Positions 25,975 to 38,200 of a stretch of 64,000 nt of DNA are shown one piece after another (position 1 is the stretch's first letter; each line of letters starts with the position of its first letter). A program made the translations under genes and the position numbers. The stretch is from Acetanaerobacterium elongatum (GTDB lineage Bacteria; Bacillota; Clostridia; Oscillospirales; Ruminococcaceae). The stretch lies in NCBI RefSeq assembly GCF_900103835.1, contig NZ_FNID01000017.1, positions 1 through 64,000 on the forward strand, given 5' to 3'. The notes beneath the pieces were generated by a model, which saw only the letters and a list, made by a program, of their open reading frames with translations, had not been told where the DNA came from and searched no databases.

Positions 25975-26592
25975 TTATGCCGATTTATTCGGTGCATAGC
26001 TTTTCTTTGGCTTAATACTAAACAACAAACCTGCCAGAAGAAAAAGTGATACGGCTAGCAGACTGAAATTGGTGCGTGTTTGTAATAATAAAATGATACC
26101 GAGCACAACAAGCGGCACCAGTATAATTAGTGAAATTGCAAATGCTACCCTGTTTCCTGTTTGGGAGCCCCAGAAATGAGTACACAATAAGTTTACTACC
26201 ATACCACCGTCTAAAGAGCCTACCGGCAGCAGATTGAACACCCCAATGGCAAGATTCACTGCTGCTATTAAAGAGACTGAAGGCAAGGCTGCACCGCTGC
26301 ATAAAAAGAACAGCAGAATATTGACAGAAGGCCCAGCAAGCAGTGTGATAATCTCTTCGTGCAGCAGTAAGGAATCGGCTTTTACAATCCTGATGCCAAA
26401 AATCTCAAAGCTGACAGAAAGTATATTCCCCTTAAACAGCAGCATCGCCAGTAGATGGGCAAGCTCATGTGCAGCAGAGGATATAAACGCATAAAGCACC
26501 ACACCGGAACGATCAACCGTCAACAGCAAGGCCAATACCGCAATGAAAAGAAACTTTACCTCAATGCGAACACCATAAAACTGAAAGCTCAT
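25975..26592 (-). CDS. spoIVFB: Site-2 protease of the M50 family, SpoIVFB-like
   Basis: An intramembrane zinc metalloprotease. The zinc motif HELAHLLAML is in the second hydrophobic segment and the third zinc ligand lies in NLLPVGSLDGG, the standard pair for S2P enzymes. At 205 residues it is short and lacks a PDZ domain, but ends in further hydrophobic segments. Its ATG overlaps the stop of the M23 gene in ATGA. The pairing with an M23 membrane protein mirrors spoIVFA-spoIVFB, in which FB cleaves pro-sigma-K. The identity rests on family and context; no CBS domain is visible. Confidence 0.85.
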   Translation of the reverse strand: MSFQFYGVRIEVKFLFIAVLALLLTVDRSGVVLYAFISSAAHELAHLLAMLLFKGNILSVSFEIFGIRIVKADSLLLHEEIITLLAGPSVNILLFFLCSGAALPSVSLIAAVNLAIGVFNLLPVGSLDGGMVVNLLCTHFWGSQTGNRVAFAISLIILVPLVVLGIILLLQTRTNFSLLAVSLFLLAGLLFSIKPKKSYAPNKSA

Positions 26593-27392
26593 AAGCTTTC
26601 ACCTTTATCGAACACCCACATCGGGTCGGCCGCCACACTGTCTTTACGCATCTCAAAATGCAGGTGAGGGCCGGTTGTTTCTCCTGTGCTGCCAACCAGT
26701 GCAATGATTTCCCCGCGCTTGATTTTTGCTCCCTTAGGGGCAAGGATTTTCTCACAGTGGCAGTATCTTGTTTCAAAACCGGCACCGTGATTCAGTATTA
26801 TCACATTGCCATATATTCTTGAAAAGGTAATCTCCTTAACAGTTCCGCCAATCGCCGCCATAATTCTTGTCCCCTTAGGAGCGCAGATATCTATACCGGT
26901 GTGAAAATCCGGCTTACCGGTTATAGGGTGGGTACGATAACCAAAATCACTTAATACATTACCACCCTCAACCGGAAACGTAACCCCAGTAAAAACCATA
27001 ATCGGTGAAAGCGTTGTTCCCTTTGGGGCTTTCAGGTATTTTAAATTTTTAAAAGAAGAAACAGGCATCTCTCCTCCCATGCCTGTTTCTTCTTTTTGAG
27101 TATCATTTAGAAATGAAAAGGTTTTGCTGACGGCATTTTCAATGGAATCGAGGTTTTCGCTCAACACCTTACCGGTAAAGCTTTCGCGAATGATTTCATT
27201 ATATGATTGTTTTAATGTATCGTAGGCGCCTGCCCCGAATTGTTTTACAACGACCGCCGAAAGCAGAATTAATACGCACAAAAACAGCTGAAGCGTTAAT
27301 ATTTTTATATAACTTCCGCTGATGTTTGCGCTATCCTTTTGGTTTGCCTTTGACGCTCTGCTGCGGTACTCTGTTCTGGTTATTTCCGACAT
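26589..27392 (-). CDS. M23 (LytM) peptidase-domain membrane protein, SpoIVFA position
   Basis: This protein has a single N-terminal membrane helix (ILTLQLFLCVLILLSAVVV), a helical extracytoplasmic stretch, and a C-terminal LytM domain (from about residue 140). Zinc and catalytic residues look intact: HTGIDIC supplies His and Asp, and HLHFEM the later His pair. SpoIVFA of Bacillus, which it matches by position, has a LytM domain regarded as non-enzymatic. Start: the ATG at 27392 has GAGGAG 8 bases upstream; a GTG at 27401 is too close to that site. It could regulate the protease encoded just downstream, act on peptidoglycan, or both. Confidence 0.8.
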   Translation of the reverse strand: MSEITRTEYRSRASKANQKDSANISGSYIKILTLQLFLCVLILLSAVVVKQFGAGAYDTLKQSYNEIIRESFTGKVLSENLDSIENAVSKTFSFLNDTQKEETGMGGEMPVSSFKNLKYLKAPKGTTLSPIMVFTGVTFPVEGGNVLSDFGYRTHPITGKPDFHTGIDICAPKGTRIMAAIGGTVKEITFSRIYGNVIILNHGAGFETRYCHCEKILAPKGAKIKRGEIIALVGSTGETTGPHLHFEMRKDSVAADPMWVFDKGESL

Positions 27393-27482
27393 ATACGTCA
27401 CTCCTCTGAGGATAGTATATTCAAAACAACGTCAAAAAATAACCGAACAGGCGCTTAGGTTAAAAATATAAAAAAACAACTG

Positions 27483-28919
27483 CTAATTCTTTTCAATAAT
27501 CGATAATAAAATCTCGCGAAGAACGGTTGGGTTTCCTTGCCCCTTCGATGCTCGCATACACTGGCCAACCAAAAAACCAAGTACATTGGTTTTACCCTTT
27601 TTATAATCTTCAATTGATTTTTGGTTTGCGGCAATAATTTCCTGAGCAATAGCTTCAAGCGCAGAGGTATCGCTGATTTGTGCAAGCCCCTTTTCCTCAA
27701 TTACCTTCTCTGGAGATACATCAGCGTCAACGATAACCTCAAGTACAGTTTTTCCCGCAGTATTGGAGATGATTCCCTTGTCAATAAGAGCAATCATATG
27801 GGTAAGATTCTTGGAGGTAAGCCTAGTCGCAGAAATCTCGCAATTACGTTCGTTTAATATCCTTGTAACGTCGCCAAGCAGCCAATTAAGAATATTCTTC
27901 GGTTCACAGATGTTTAGGGCAACACAATCCTCAAAAAAATGTGCCTTCTCAATGTTTTCAACCAGCAAACCGGCTTCAAATTCCGGCAGCCCGTATTCAC
28001 TGATATACCGCATCTGCTTTTTGTTGGGCAGCTCGGGAATGCTATCTTTTAGGCGTTTCAGTTCTTTCTCATCCACTACAATAGTGCCCAAATCAGGCTC
28101 CGGGAAGTAGCGGTAATCCATTGCGTCTTCCTTGCTTCGAAGTATAAAGTTCTTTCCCTTTACATCATCCCAGCGACGGGTTTCCTGAAAGATTTCTTCG
28201 CCTTTTTCCAGTGCCTCTATCTGCCGCTGTGCCTCATATTCAATAGCTCTTACCGTACCGCTGAAGCCGTTAACATTCTTCATCTCAACGCGAGTTCCGA
28301 AATGTTCGGCGCCCTTTTTCATAACAGAAACGTTTACATCGCAGCGAATCGAACCCTCCTGCATCTTGCAGTCGGAGATGTCAAGGTATTGCAGTATGGA
28401 ACGGATGGTGTCAAGGTATGCCTTCGCCTCTGCGGAGCTGCGCATATCCGGCTCGGAAACTATCTCAATCAGCGGCACCCCGCAGCGGTTGAAATCTACG
28501 AGGGAGCCGGAAAAGCTGTCGTCGTGCAGCAGTTTGCCAGCATCCTCTTCAATATGAATTCTTGTTACACCGATGCGCTTCTGTGCACCGTTAACCAATA
28601 CATCAACATACCCATGCTCACAAAGCGGGATATCATATTGAGAAATCTGATATGCCTTGGGCAGGTCGGGATAGAAATAGCTTTTCCGGTCCTGCTTGCA
28701 GACATTGTTGATGGTGCAGTTTAACGCATAACCCATCTTAACAGCCGATTTCACCACCTGTTTGTTGAGCGTGGGCAGCGTGCCGGGCATTCCCGTACAC
28801 TTGGGGCAGATGTTGGTATTAACCTCGCCGCCAAAGGCATTTTTGCAGGAGCAATATATCTTGGTTTTGGTGTTCAGCTCGGCATGAACCTCAAGCCCCA
28901 CCACTACTTCATATTCCAT
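27483..28919 (-). CDS. gatB: Aspartyl/glutamyl-tRNA amidotransferase subunit B
   Basis: GatB holds the tRNA-binding and kinase-like part of the GatCAB complex, which converts Glu-tRNA-Gln (and Asp-tRNA-Asn) to the amide form. The N-terminal signature KQDRKSYFYPDLPKAYQIS and the block LVDFNRCGVPLIEIVSEPD are present. The C-terminal YqeY-like tail ends VLGFLVGQCMRASKGQGNP. The 478-residue length is normal. It follows gatA, with GGAGG before the ATG at 28919. Confidence 0.97.
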   Translation of the reverse strand: MEYEVVVGLEVHAELNTKTKIYCSCKNAFGGEVNTNICPKCTGMPGTLPTLNKQVVKSAVKMGYALNCTINNVCKQDRKSYFYPDLPKAYQISQYDIPLCEHGYVDVLVNGAQKRIGVTRIHIEEDAGKLLHDDSFSGSLVDFNRCGVPLIEIVSEPDMRSSAEAKAYLDTIRSILQYLDISDCKMQEGSIRCDVNVSVMKKGAEHFGTRVEMKNVNGFSGTVRAIEYEAQRQIEALEKGEEIFQETRRWDDVKGKNFILRSKEDAMDYRYFPEPDLGTIVVDEKELKRLKDSIPELPNKKQMRYISEYGLPEFEAGLLVENIEKAHFFEDCVALNICEPKNILNWLLGDVTRILNERNCEISATRLTSKNLTHMIALIDKGIISNTAGKTVLEVIVDADVSPEKVIEEKGLAQISDTSALEAIAQEIIAANQKSIEDYKKGKTNVLGFLVGQCMRASKGQGNPTVLREILLSIIEKN

Positions 28920-28961
28920 ATTAACCTCCAGAAATGAATTCCTTCCATAAGGGTATGTCTG

Positions 28962-30425
28962 TTACACAGGAACATGTACAACCTTCTGCGGCCCGCCAGT
29001 AAGCGCTTCGTAAAAGCTTGCAACATCAAATAGCTTTTGTTCAGTAAACTTAGCACCAATAATCTGCATGCCGACAGGTAAGCCCTTAGAGTCCTTGCCG
29101 CAGGGTACGGAGATTGCAGGCAGCCCGGCAATGTTTACGGTAACCGTACAGATATCGGAAGCATACATCTTCACCGGGTCGCTTACCTTTTCACCAAGCT
29201 TAAAGGCGGTATCCGGTGCGGTGGGGGTAATAATTATATCACAGCCCTTAAACGCCTCTTCAAACTCCAGCGAGATACGTTTCTGGAACAGCTTGGCCTT
29301 TTTATAGTAGGCATCATAATATCCTGAGCTCAGCACAAAGGTTCCAAGCATAATTCGGCGTTTTACCTCGTCACCAAAGCCCTCGCTGCGCGTTTTCTCG
29401 TACATATCAATCAGGCCGTCAAAGCTCTCGGTACGGTAACCGTATTTTACCCCGTCAAACCTCGCCAGATTGGAGGATGCCTCTGCCGACGAAATAATAT
29501 AATAGGCGGAAAGTGCGTTATCGGTGCTTGGCAGCGAAATCTGCTTTACAACAGCGCCTGCCTTCTCCAACTCCGACACAGCAGCTGTCACAGCCTTTTT
29601 AACCTCTGCATCCACACCTTCGCCGAAGTATTCCTTGGGCAATCCAATTCTTAACCCTCTGATATCGGTACAGTTTGCCGTAAAGCGGGGGTACTTACAA
29701 ATTACGCTAGTTGCGTCGTTTTCATCCCGGCCACAGATGGCACTATACAGCATCGCCACATCCTCAACGCACCGCCCAAACGGGCCGATCTGATCCAGTG
29801 ACGAAGCAAAAGCCACCAAACCGTAACGTGATACGCTGCCATAGGTAGGCTTTAAACCGACAATGCCGCAGTAAGAAGCCGGCATACGGATGGAACCGCC
29901 GGTATCAGACCCCAGCGACAAAAACACCTCGCCTGCCGCTACGGCTGCAGCAGAGCCACCAGAGGAACCGCCGGGAACGCAAGATAGATTGTGGGGGTTC
30001 TTGGTCTTTTTAAAGTAGGAATTCTCGCAGGAGGAACCCATTGCAAACTCATCCATATTCAGCTTGCCGGTCATCACCATATCCTGTGAACACAGCTTAT
30101 CAATAACGGTGGCATTATATGGCGGCACAAAACTATAAAGCATCTTGGAGGCACAGGTAGTAAGCACCCCTTTTGTGCAGATGTTATCCTTTATGCCAAT
30201 TGGCACACCAGCTATCGGAGAGAGCGCTTCACCCTTTGCCCGCTTCTCATCTACCTCTTTAGCTTTATTGAGGGCTTCTTCTTTTGTAACGGCAAGGTAA
30301 GCCTCAACCTTGCCCTCCACCTCTTCAATTCGATCAAAAACTGATTTTGTTGCCTCTACCGCAGAGCAATCCTTGCTCGCGAGCTTTTTTGAAAGTTCTG
30401 TTGCTGTTAGTTCGTAAAGATTCAT
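28962..30425 (-). CDS. gatA: Aspartyl/glutamyl-tRNA amidotransferase subunit A
   Basis: GatA is the glutaminase subunit of GatCAB. The amidase Ser-cisSer-Lys triad lies in GVPIGIKDNI (Lys), GGSSGGSAAAVAAG and LGSDTGGSIRMPASYCG. The preferred start is the ATG at 30425 (MNLYELTATELSKKLAS), the normal N terminus; the frame extends upstream to 30479 without family similarity. The GGAGG before it is only about 2 bases away. It lies between gatC and gatB, likely one transcript. Confidence 0.96.
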   Translation of the reverse strand: MNLYELTATELSKKLASKDCSAVEATKSVFDRIEEVEGKVEAYLAVTKEEALNKAKEVDEKRAKGEALSPIAGVPIGIKDNICTKGVLTTCASKMLYSFVPPYNATVIDKLCSQDMVMTGKLNMDEFAMGSSCENSYFKKTKNPHNLSCVPGGSSGGSAAAVAAGEVFLSLGSDTGGSIRMPASYCGIVGLKPTYGSVSRYGLVAFASSLDQIGPFGRCVEDVAMLYSAICGRDENDATSVICKYPRFTANCTDIRGLRIGLPKEYFGEGVDAEVKKAVTAAVSELEKAGAVVKQISLPSTDNALSAYYIISSAEASSNLARFDGVKYGYRTESFDGLIDMYEKTRSEGFGDEVKRRIMLGTFVLSSGYYDAYYKKAKLFQKRISLEFEEAFKGCDIIITPTAPDTAFKLGEKVSDPVKMYASDICTVTVNIAGLPAISVPCGKDSKGLPVGMQIIGAKFTEQKLFDVASFYEALTGGPQKVVHVPV

Positions 30426-30532
30426 AGCCTCCGCCGTTTCTCCGCGCCATGTAATATCAATGTCCCACACATCCCGCACGGAAGATGAGGGGGTAAATGC
30501 TTTTTAAGGTATTGCCTGCCAAAGTTTTAATA

Positions 30533-30805
30533 CTACTCTTCAACTACCTTGGGAACAACGAAACAGCCCGCTTCCACCTGCGGGGCGTTTTTGAGCATAT
30601 CTGTCCGCTTTACCGAAGCCCCTATCACATCCTCACGAAGAACCATCGGGTCATTCCGGTCTAACGAAAGGGTTAGATCAGAAACGTCCGGGAGCTTGTC
30701 TACCATATCCACGATACTCTGCATATCCCGTTCAAACTTTGGGATATCCTGCTCACTGATTTTGAGCCGTGACAACTTGGCCACCTTTTTAATGTCGATG
30801 TTCAT
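30533..30805 (-). CDS. gatC: Aspartyl/glutamyl-tRNA amidotransferase subunit C
   Basis: GatC is the small subunit that wraps between GatA and GatB. The family pattern is DIKKVAKLSRLKISEQD near the start and LREDVIGASVKRTDMLKNAPQ near the end. The ATG at 30805 gives a 90-residue product of normal size; ATG at 30817 is also possible, and the ribosome binding site (AAAGGA) does not clearly decide between them. It is the first gene of gatC-gatA-gatB. Confidence 0.93.
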   Translation of the reverse strand: MNIDIKKVAKLSRLKISEQDIPKFERDMQSIVDMVDKLPDVSDLTLSLDRNDPMVLREDVIGASVKRTDMLKNAPQVEAGCFVVPKVVEE

Positions 30806-30960
30806 ATTAAGAACCATGTCCTTTCTTTGGGGTTCTATGCCCAAAAGCAAGGACATAAAACCGATTATAAAAGTGCCGGCACCGCATAGCGGCAGGAAGG
30901 GGCCGCCCTAATAGGCTGCTTTTCGAAAGTTGAAAGACATTCTTTCAACCTACCTCCATA

Positions 30961-32991
<2,031 letters not shown>

Positions 32992-33112
32992 TTAGTATAC
33001 CATGATAAATAACATCCAGGTATGCCACTATAACAGCTCACTCGTGAATTGAGGCAGAAAATTCTGCTATGTATACTTTGTTTAGTATACCATATTTATA
33101 ACCATTTTTAAA

Positions 33113-33796
33113 TTATTTTTGATCGGCATAATCGTTAATTTTCGAAATTGTAGATGAATTATCGCCATTGATATCGGTAAAAGAATTTGGCACCTTTCCT
33201 ACAATAATCGTATCCACGATCAAGAAATTACAGGGCACCACCACCTTGCTGGAGGTTCCGGCGATTACCGCAGTTACTGTAACATTTACGCTTAGCAGAA
33301 TTTGGTGGCGTGTTTGGTTAATACCCGCAGCCTCAAAGGAATGTGAAAGGTCGGTAGAGACATCCCCCGTTGGAACAATTTTAAAGGGCAGATTCGGCCC
33401 GCGCCCCATAAAGGCCTGTGCCCCCAGCAGTGTACCAAGATGCACCTTAATTTCGGTACTTTCCATTGAAGATAGCTTCTCAAGGATTGCCGCGCTAATT
33501 CTGGACTTTAAGATATTGACGGCCATTGAATTGGTCTGTATTGCAGTTATCGCGCCAGAACTATCGGTGGAAAGCGTGATAATGTCATTATACTTCACTG
33601 CGTTATTTTCAAGCTCGTTACATACCGCATCGTTAATCATGCGTGCGGATATTATTTTAGCCTCATACTCCGCAAAGGTTTTTATAACCGGCCTCATTCT
33701 GATATCACAGATAATAAGTACCACAACGATTATGACCAAAGTAATAAGTATCTTCAACTCAACCTGCTGCCATCTATTCATTCTTACTCTGCGCAT
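33113..33796 (-). CDS. yunB: Sporulation protein YunB
   Basis: YunB is a sigma-E-dependent sporulation protein of Bacillus with an unknown molecular role. The protein has one N-terminal membrane helix (LKILITLVIIVVVLIICDI). An extracytoplasmic domain follows with the family blocks INDAVCNELENNAVKYNDIITL and GTLLGAQAFMGRGPNLPFKIVPTGDV. The start is uncertain: ATG at 33796 or 33781, with a TTG at 33817 possible. The gene stands alone between ligA and pfkA. Confidence 0.9.
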   Translation of the reverse strand: MRRVRMNRWQQVELKILITLVIIVVVLIICDIRMRPVIKTFAEYEAKIISARMINDAVCNELENNAVKYNDIITLSTDSSGAITAIQTNSMAVNILKSRISAAILEKLSSMESTEIKVHLGTLLGAQAFMGRGPNLPFKIVPTGDVSTDLSHSFEAAGINQTRHQILLSVNVTVTAVIAGTSSKVVVPCNFLIVDTIIVGKVPNSFTDINGDNSSTISKINDYADQK

Positions 33797-33962
33797 GCTG
33801 CAACCACGGCCTTTCAATGCTGTTTAATATATAAAAAGGCTGTATTTGATAAAAAGCTGTGAGAATTCACATGTTTTTATGCAATTAAGCTACAGTTATA
33901 TATATTCGCTGTTGCGGCATTATGTGACAGTAAGCGTATGTTAGTTATAGATGATAGCATAA

Positions 33963-33990
33963 GAAAAAGCCTCCCATCGCTGAGAGGCCT
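33963..33990 (-). terminator. Intrinsic terminator after pfkA
   Basis: On the minus strand the arms GCCTCTC and GGGAGGC flank a short loop and are followed by TTTTTCTTA, just past the pfkA stop codon at 34009. Confidence 0.85.
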
Positions 33991-34008
33991 GATTGGATGC
34001 TGAATAAA

Positions 34009-35001
34009 TCAGATAGAAATCTGGTGTGCTACCTCGTAGGTATGCATATCAATTGTTTTTTTCATCTGCAGTGCTTCGTAGATATCGATATCTACTATCT
34101 TATTGTCTCTCATAACAACCACACGGTTGCCGATACCTCTGTTTAAAAGCTCTACCGCATAGTTACCCATTAAACTTGCGTTTACGCGGTCTTCAACTGT
34201 GGGAGAACCGCCTCGCTGTACATGCCCAAGCACGGTAGCACGTGTTTCAATACCGGTTTCGGTCTGAATACGTTTAGCCAATTCATCAATACTGGGATTA
34301 TTTTCGGCTACTACACCCTCGGCAACAACAATAATGAAATGCTGCTTGCCGGTTTTACGGGTGTTCATCATTCTGTCGTAGATATCGCGTTTAAAATCAA
34401 ACGGCACTTCAGGAACAAGAATAGATGTAGCACCGCAGGCAATACCAGTATTCAGCGCAATATAGCCCGCATGACGACCCATTACCTCTACCACACTGCA
34501 GCGGTCGTGAGACTGGGTAGTATCACGCAGCCTATCCACCATCTGCATGGCAGTGTTCATAGCGGTATCAAATCCAATAGTGTAATCAGACGAGGCAATG
34601 TCGTTATCAATCGTGCCGGGAAGGCCTACACAAGGAATACCAAGCAACGATAAATCGCGAGCACCCCTGAAGGAACCGTCGCCACCGATAACAACAATGC
34701 CGTCAAGCCCGGCAGCTTGACAGGTCTTTTTTGCCTTTTCAAGACCTGCTTGCTCACGAAATTCCGGGCAGCGCGCGGTGTAAAGAATAGTACCGCCGCG
34801 GTGAATGATATCCGATACGCTTCTAAGGTTCATTTCTACCATGTCACCGGAAATGAGGCCATTATAGCCATGACGTATGCCAAGCACACGCATACCCATG
34901 TGCAAGCCCGTTCTTACCACAGAACGAACGGTAGCATTCATACCGGGGGCGTCTCCGCCACTGGTAAGAACACCGATTGTTTTTACTGAATCACTCATCA
35001 T
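34009..35001 (-). CDS. pfkA: ATP-dependent 6-phosphofructokinase
   Basis: PfkA makes fructose 1,6-bisphosphate, the committed step of glycolysis. It has the ATP site GVLTSGGDAPGMN, the conserved GGDGSFRGARDL, and the catalytic block GTIDNDIASSDYTIGFDTA with the essential aspartate. At 330 residues it is the standard bacterial ATP-type enzyme. AGGA lies upstream of the ATG at 35001; the next codon is also ATG. A predicted promoter (35151-35179) lies downstream of dnaE and a terminator follows the gene, so it is probably a unit of its own although it follows dnaE as in many Clostridia. Confidence 0.97.
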   Translation of the reverse strand: MMSDSVKTIGVLTSGGDAPGMNATVRSVVRTGLHMGMRVLGIRHGYNGLISGDMVEMNLRSVSDIIHRGGTILYTARCPEFREQAGLEKAKKTCQAAGLDGIVVIGGDGSFRGARDLSLLGIPCVGLPGTIDNDIASSDYTIGFDTAMNTAMQMVDRLRDTTQSHDRCSVVEVMGRHAGYIALNTGIACGATSILVPEVPFDFKRDIYDRMMNTRKTGKQHFIIVVAEGVVAENNPSIDELAKRIQTETGIETRATVLGHVQRGGSPTVEDRVNASLMGNYAVELLNRGIGNRVVVMRDNKIVDIDIYEALQMKKTIDMHTYEVAHQISI

Positions 35002-35150
35002 AGAACATCCTTTCTGAAATACCGGGGAAACGTGCGTTGTTAAAACGATTACACAAAATCCTAGCCTGATATATTTTTCAGACTTCCCCTTTTAAGGATT
35101 TATCCTCTTCCCGCTTTACGGAGATCTCAACTCTAATCATACCTTTTACG

Positions 35151-35179
35151 ATTATAATATATAAAAAATCGTTTTTCAA
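35151..35179 (-). promoter_or_regulatory. Predicted sigma-A promoter for pfkA
   Basis: On the minus strand TTGAAA (35174-35179) and TATAAT (35151-35156) are exactly 17 bases apart. The implied leader to the pfkA start codon is about 140 bases and contains a small open frame of 20 codons (35078-35140). Confidence 0.7.
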
Positions 35180-35226
35180 TAATTTCTGCAAGGATATCGG
35201 GAAAGTTTGTTGTAAGTTTATCTGAA

Positions 35227-38200
35227 TTACTCTCTTAAAACTACATTTTCTGCGCCAAGAATACGTTTTAACTCTAATAGCATATTGGGGTAAGGGGTTA
35301 TCCATAGGCTGGCCGGGGCCTGCGTTAGTTCTTTTTCATGATTAAAATAGACATAAACAGCCGTCGTACCGTTAAAGTATTCAAGTATATTCTGCGCCTT
35401 TTTGAGCCGTTCATCCTGCCGCGACTCAAGCTTTAAAAACAAGCCGGTACGCCCCTTCTTTTCGGGTGCAGTGTTGATTCGTTCGGCAGCAACGGAGGAA
35501 GCCACAGCTTGTTCTACGGATTCTATGTTCTCACATACAATCTTTGGCTCCTCTTCTTCTCGAACTGATACTCTGCCCGTAATAACGACAGTGCCACCCA
35601 CTGTTAACAACTTTGTATTATCAGCAAGCAGCTTTGGGAAAACAATAGCCTCAACTGATGCAGTAGTATCCTCAATTTCTATAAACGCCATCGTTTCATT
35701 GGATTTGGTTGTTTTAAGTTTTTTTGAAGTTACAATGCAAAGCAGTTTTACGATGTCTCTATCCTTAAAACGGCCAGTTTCTTCCTTCTGGCTGGCTATT
35801 ACGTCAGAAAGGTTTACGGTTCCGATCCGTTCGGCTGCATGCCTAAAATCGTTGAGCGGATGCCCGGAAATAAACAGCCCTATAGTCTCTTTTTCATAAT
35901 GCAGCAGCTCGGTAAGGCTGAATTCTTCGGTATCCGCCATAACAGGCTCGCTCTGCTTAATAGGATTGTTCAGCGCAAAAAGGTCAATCTGCCCCTCCAG
36001 CATACTGCGGCTGCGAGAACCGATAGCGTTAAGAATTGATTCACTGTTTAAACAAAGCTGCCTGCGCTTATAGCCAAGGCTGTCAAAGGCTCCTGCTTTT
36101 ATCAGGCTTTCCATACCGCGCTTATTTAAATCGGAACCCTGCATACGCTCACAGAAGCTGTAGAACGAAGTAAACGGCCCATTTCTTCGTTCATTGATTA
36201 GATCACGGATAAGATTTCTGCCAAGGTTTTTAATCGCAACCAACCCAAACCGAATCCCCTCGCCCGCAACAGTAAAGCCCTCCCCGCTCTGGTTGATATC
36301 CGGCGGGAGCACCTTAATATTCATCCGGCTGCATTCTCCAATATATTCCACCACTTTATCGGTATTATCCAGTACGCTGGTAAGTAACGCCGCCATATAC
36401 TCCTTGGGGTAATGATACTTAAGGTAGGCTGTTTGATATGCCACGAAGGCATAGGCCGCAGCATGCGACTTATTAAAGGCGTAGGAGGCAAAGCTGGACA
36501 TCTCGTTAAAGATGTCGTTTGCAACCTCTTCTGATACGCCGTTACTCACGGCGCCGACACATTCTATACTGCCGTCATCACGTTTCGCGCCATAGATAAA
36601 GTTATGGCGTTCCTTCTCCATGACATCTGCCTTCTTTTTGGACATAGCGCGGCGTACCAGATCCGCACGCCCATACGAATAACCGGCAAGCTGGCGGCAA
36701 ATCTGCATAACCTGCTCCTGATACACAATACAACCGTAGGTTACATCCAGAATGGGCTTGAGCAGCGGCGTTTTATAGGTAACCAGCTCAGGACGGTGAC
36801 GATTCGCGATGTACTTGGGAATAGACTCCATCGGCCCCGGGCGGTAAAGCGAGTTGATGGCAATTAAGTCTTCTATCTTATCCGGCTTAAGGTCTGTTAG
36901 CACACGTTTCATACCAGCCGATTCAAACTGGAAAACACCCAGGGTATACCCCTGCGACAGCATTTTGAAGACATCTTGGTCTCCATTTGGTATATGCTCC
37001 ATCGAAAAATCGGGAGTCGTACAACGAATCATTTCTTCGCAGTCGTGGATAACGGTGAGGTTGCGCAGGCCAAGAAAGTCCATTTTTAACAGCCCAAGTT
37101 CCTCAAGGGTGGTCATGGTAAACTGGGTGATAATAGACTCATCACTTTTTGAAAGCGGTACATATGAGCTTACCGGATCGCGTGTAATTACTACACCCGC
37201 CGCATGGGTAGAGGCATGGCGCGGCATCCCCTCCAGCTTCCGGGCCATATCAATCAGTTCCCGAATCTTAACGTCGTTTTCATACAGGGTTTTAAGCTCC
37301 GGCATTACAGAAAGTGCCTTTTCAATAGTCATGTGCAGCTCAGTAGGTATCAGCTTGGCAACCGTGTCCACCGCTTGAAATGTGAGCCCTAATGCGCGCC
37401 CAACATCGCGGATTGCCGCACGTGCTGCCATTGTACCGAAGGTTATAATCTGCGCCACATGGTCACTGCCGTATTTGGAGATAACATAATCTATAACCTT
37501 CTGTCGTTTTTCATAGCAAAAGTCGATATCAAAGTCCGGCATGCTTACACGCTCTGGGTTTAAAAAACGTTCAAACAGCAGGTTGTATTTAATCGGGTCT
37601 ATACCCGTGATGCCGATGCAGTATGCCGCAAGGCTTCCGGCACCTGAACCTCTACCTGGGCCTACGGGAATATCGTTTCTTTTTGCATAAGCAATAAAGT
37701 CGTGAACGATTAGAAAGTAATCCACATACCCCATCTTGATGATAACCGAAAGCTCATAATCAAGTCTTTCGTAAAGTGTGGGTGCAGGATTATCGCCGTA
37801 GTTTCGCTTTAACCCTTCATAGCATTTCTCTTTAAAGTACTCAACATTATCCTTGTTTTCCGGTGCTTTAAAGTATGGCAGTTTTGTAACACCGAACTCA
37901 AATGTAACCTCGCAGCGTTCGGCAATTGCTAGGGTATTGGAAATTGCCTGCGGTGCATAAGAAAAAAGCGATTTCATCTCTTCGCCGCTTTTAATATAAA
38001 ATTCTTCGGTGGGAAATTCGAGCGTATCATCGTCATCCACGGTATGCCCGGTTTGAATACATACCATAACATGCTGCATCTTGGCATCTTCCCTTACCAA
38101 ATAATGCGCATCGTTGGTAGCAACCAGCCCAATACCTGTTTCCTGCGAAAGTCGTATAATATAAGGGATGATCTGTTTCTGTTCCTCTATACCGTGATCC

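Noticed and set aside
30905-30950. Hairpin with GTTGAAAGA arms after ligA as terminator
   Set aside because: The arms are short and no T run follows on the minus strand, so readthrough from ligA into gatC is as likely.
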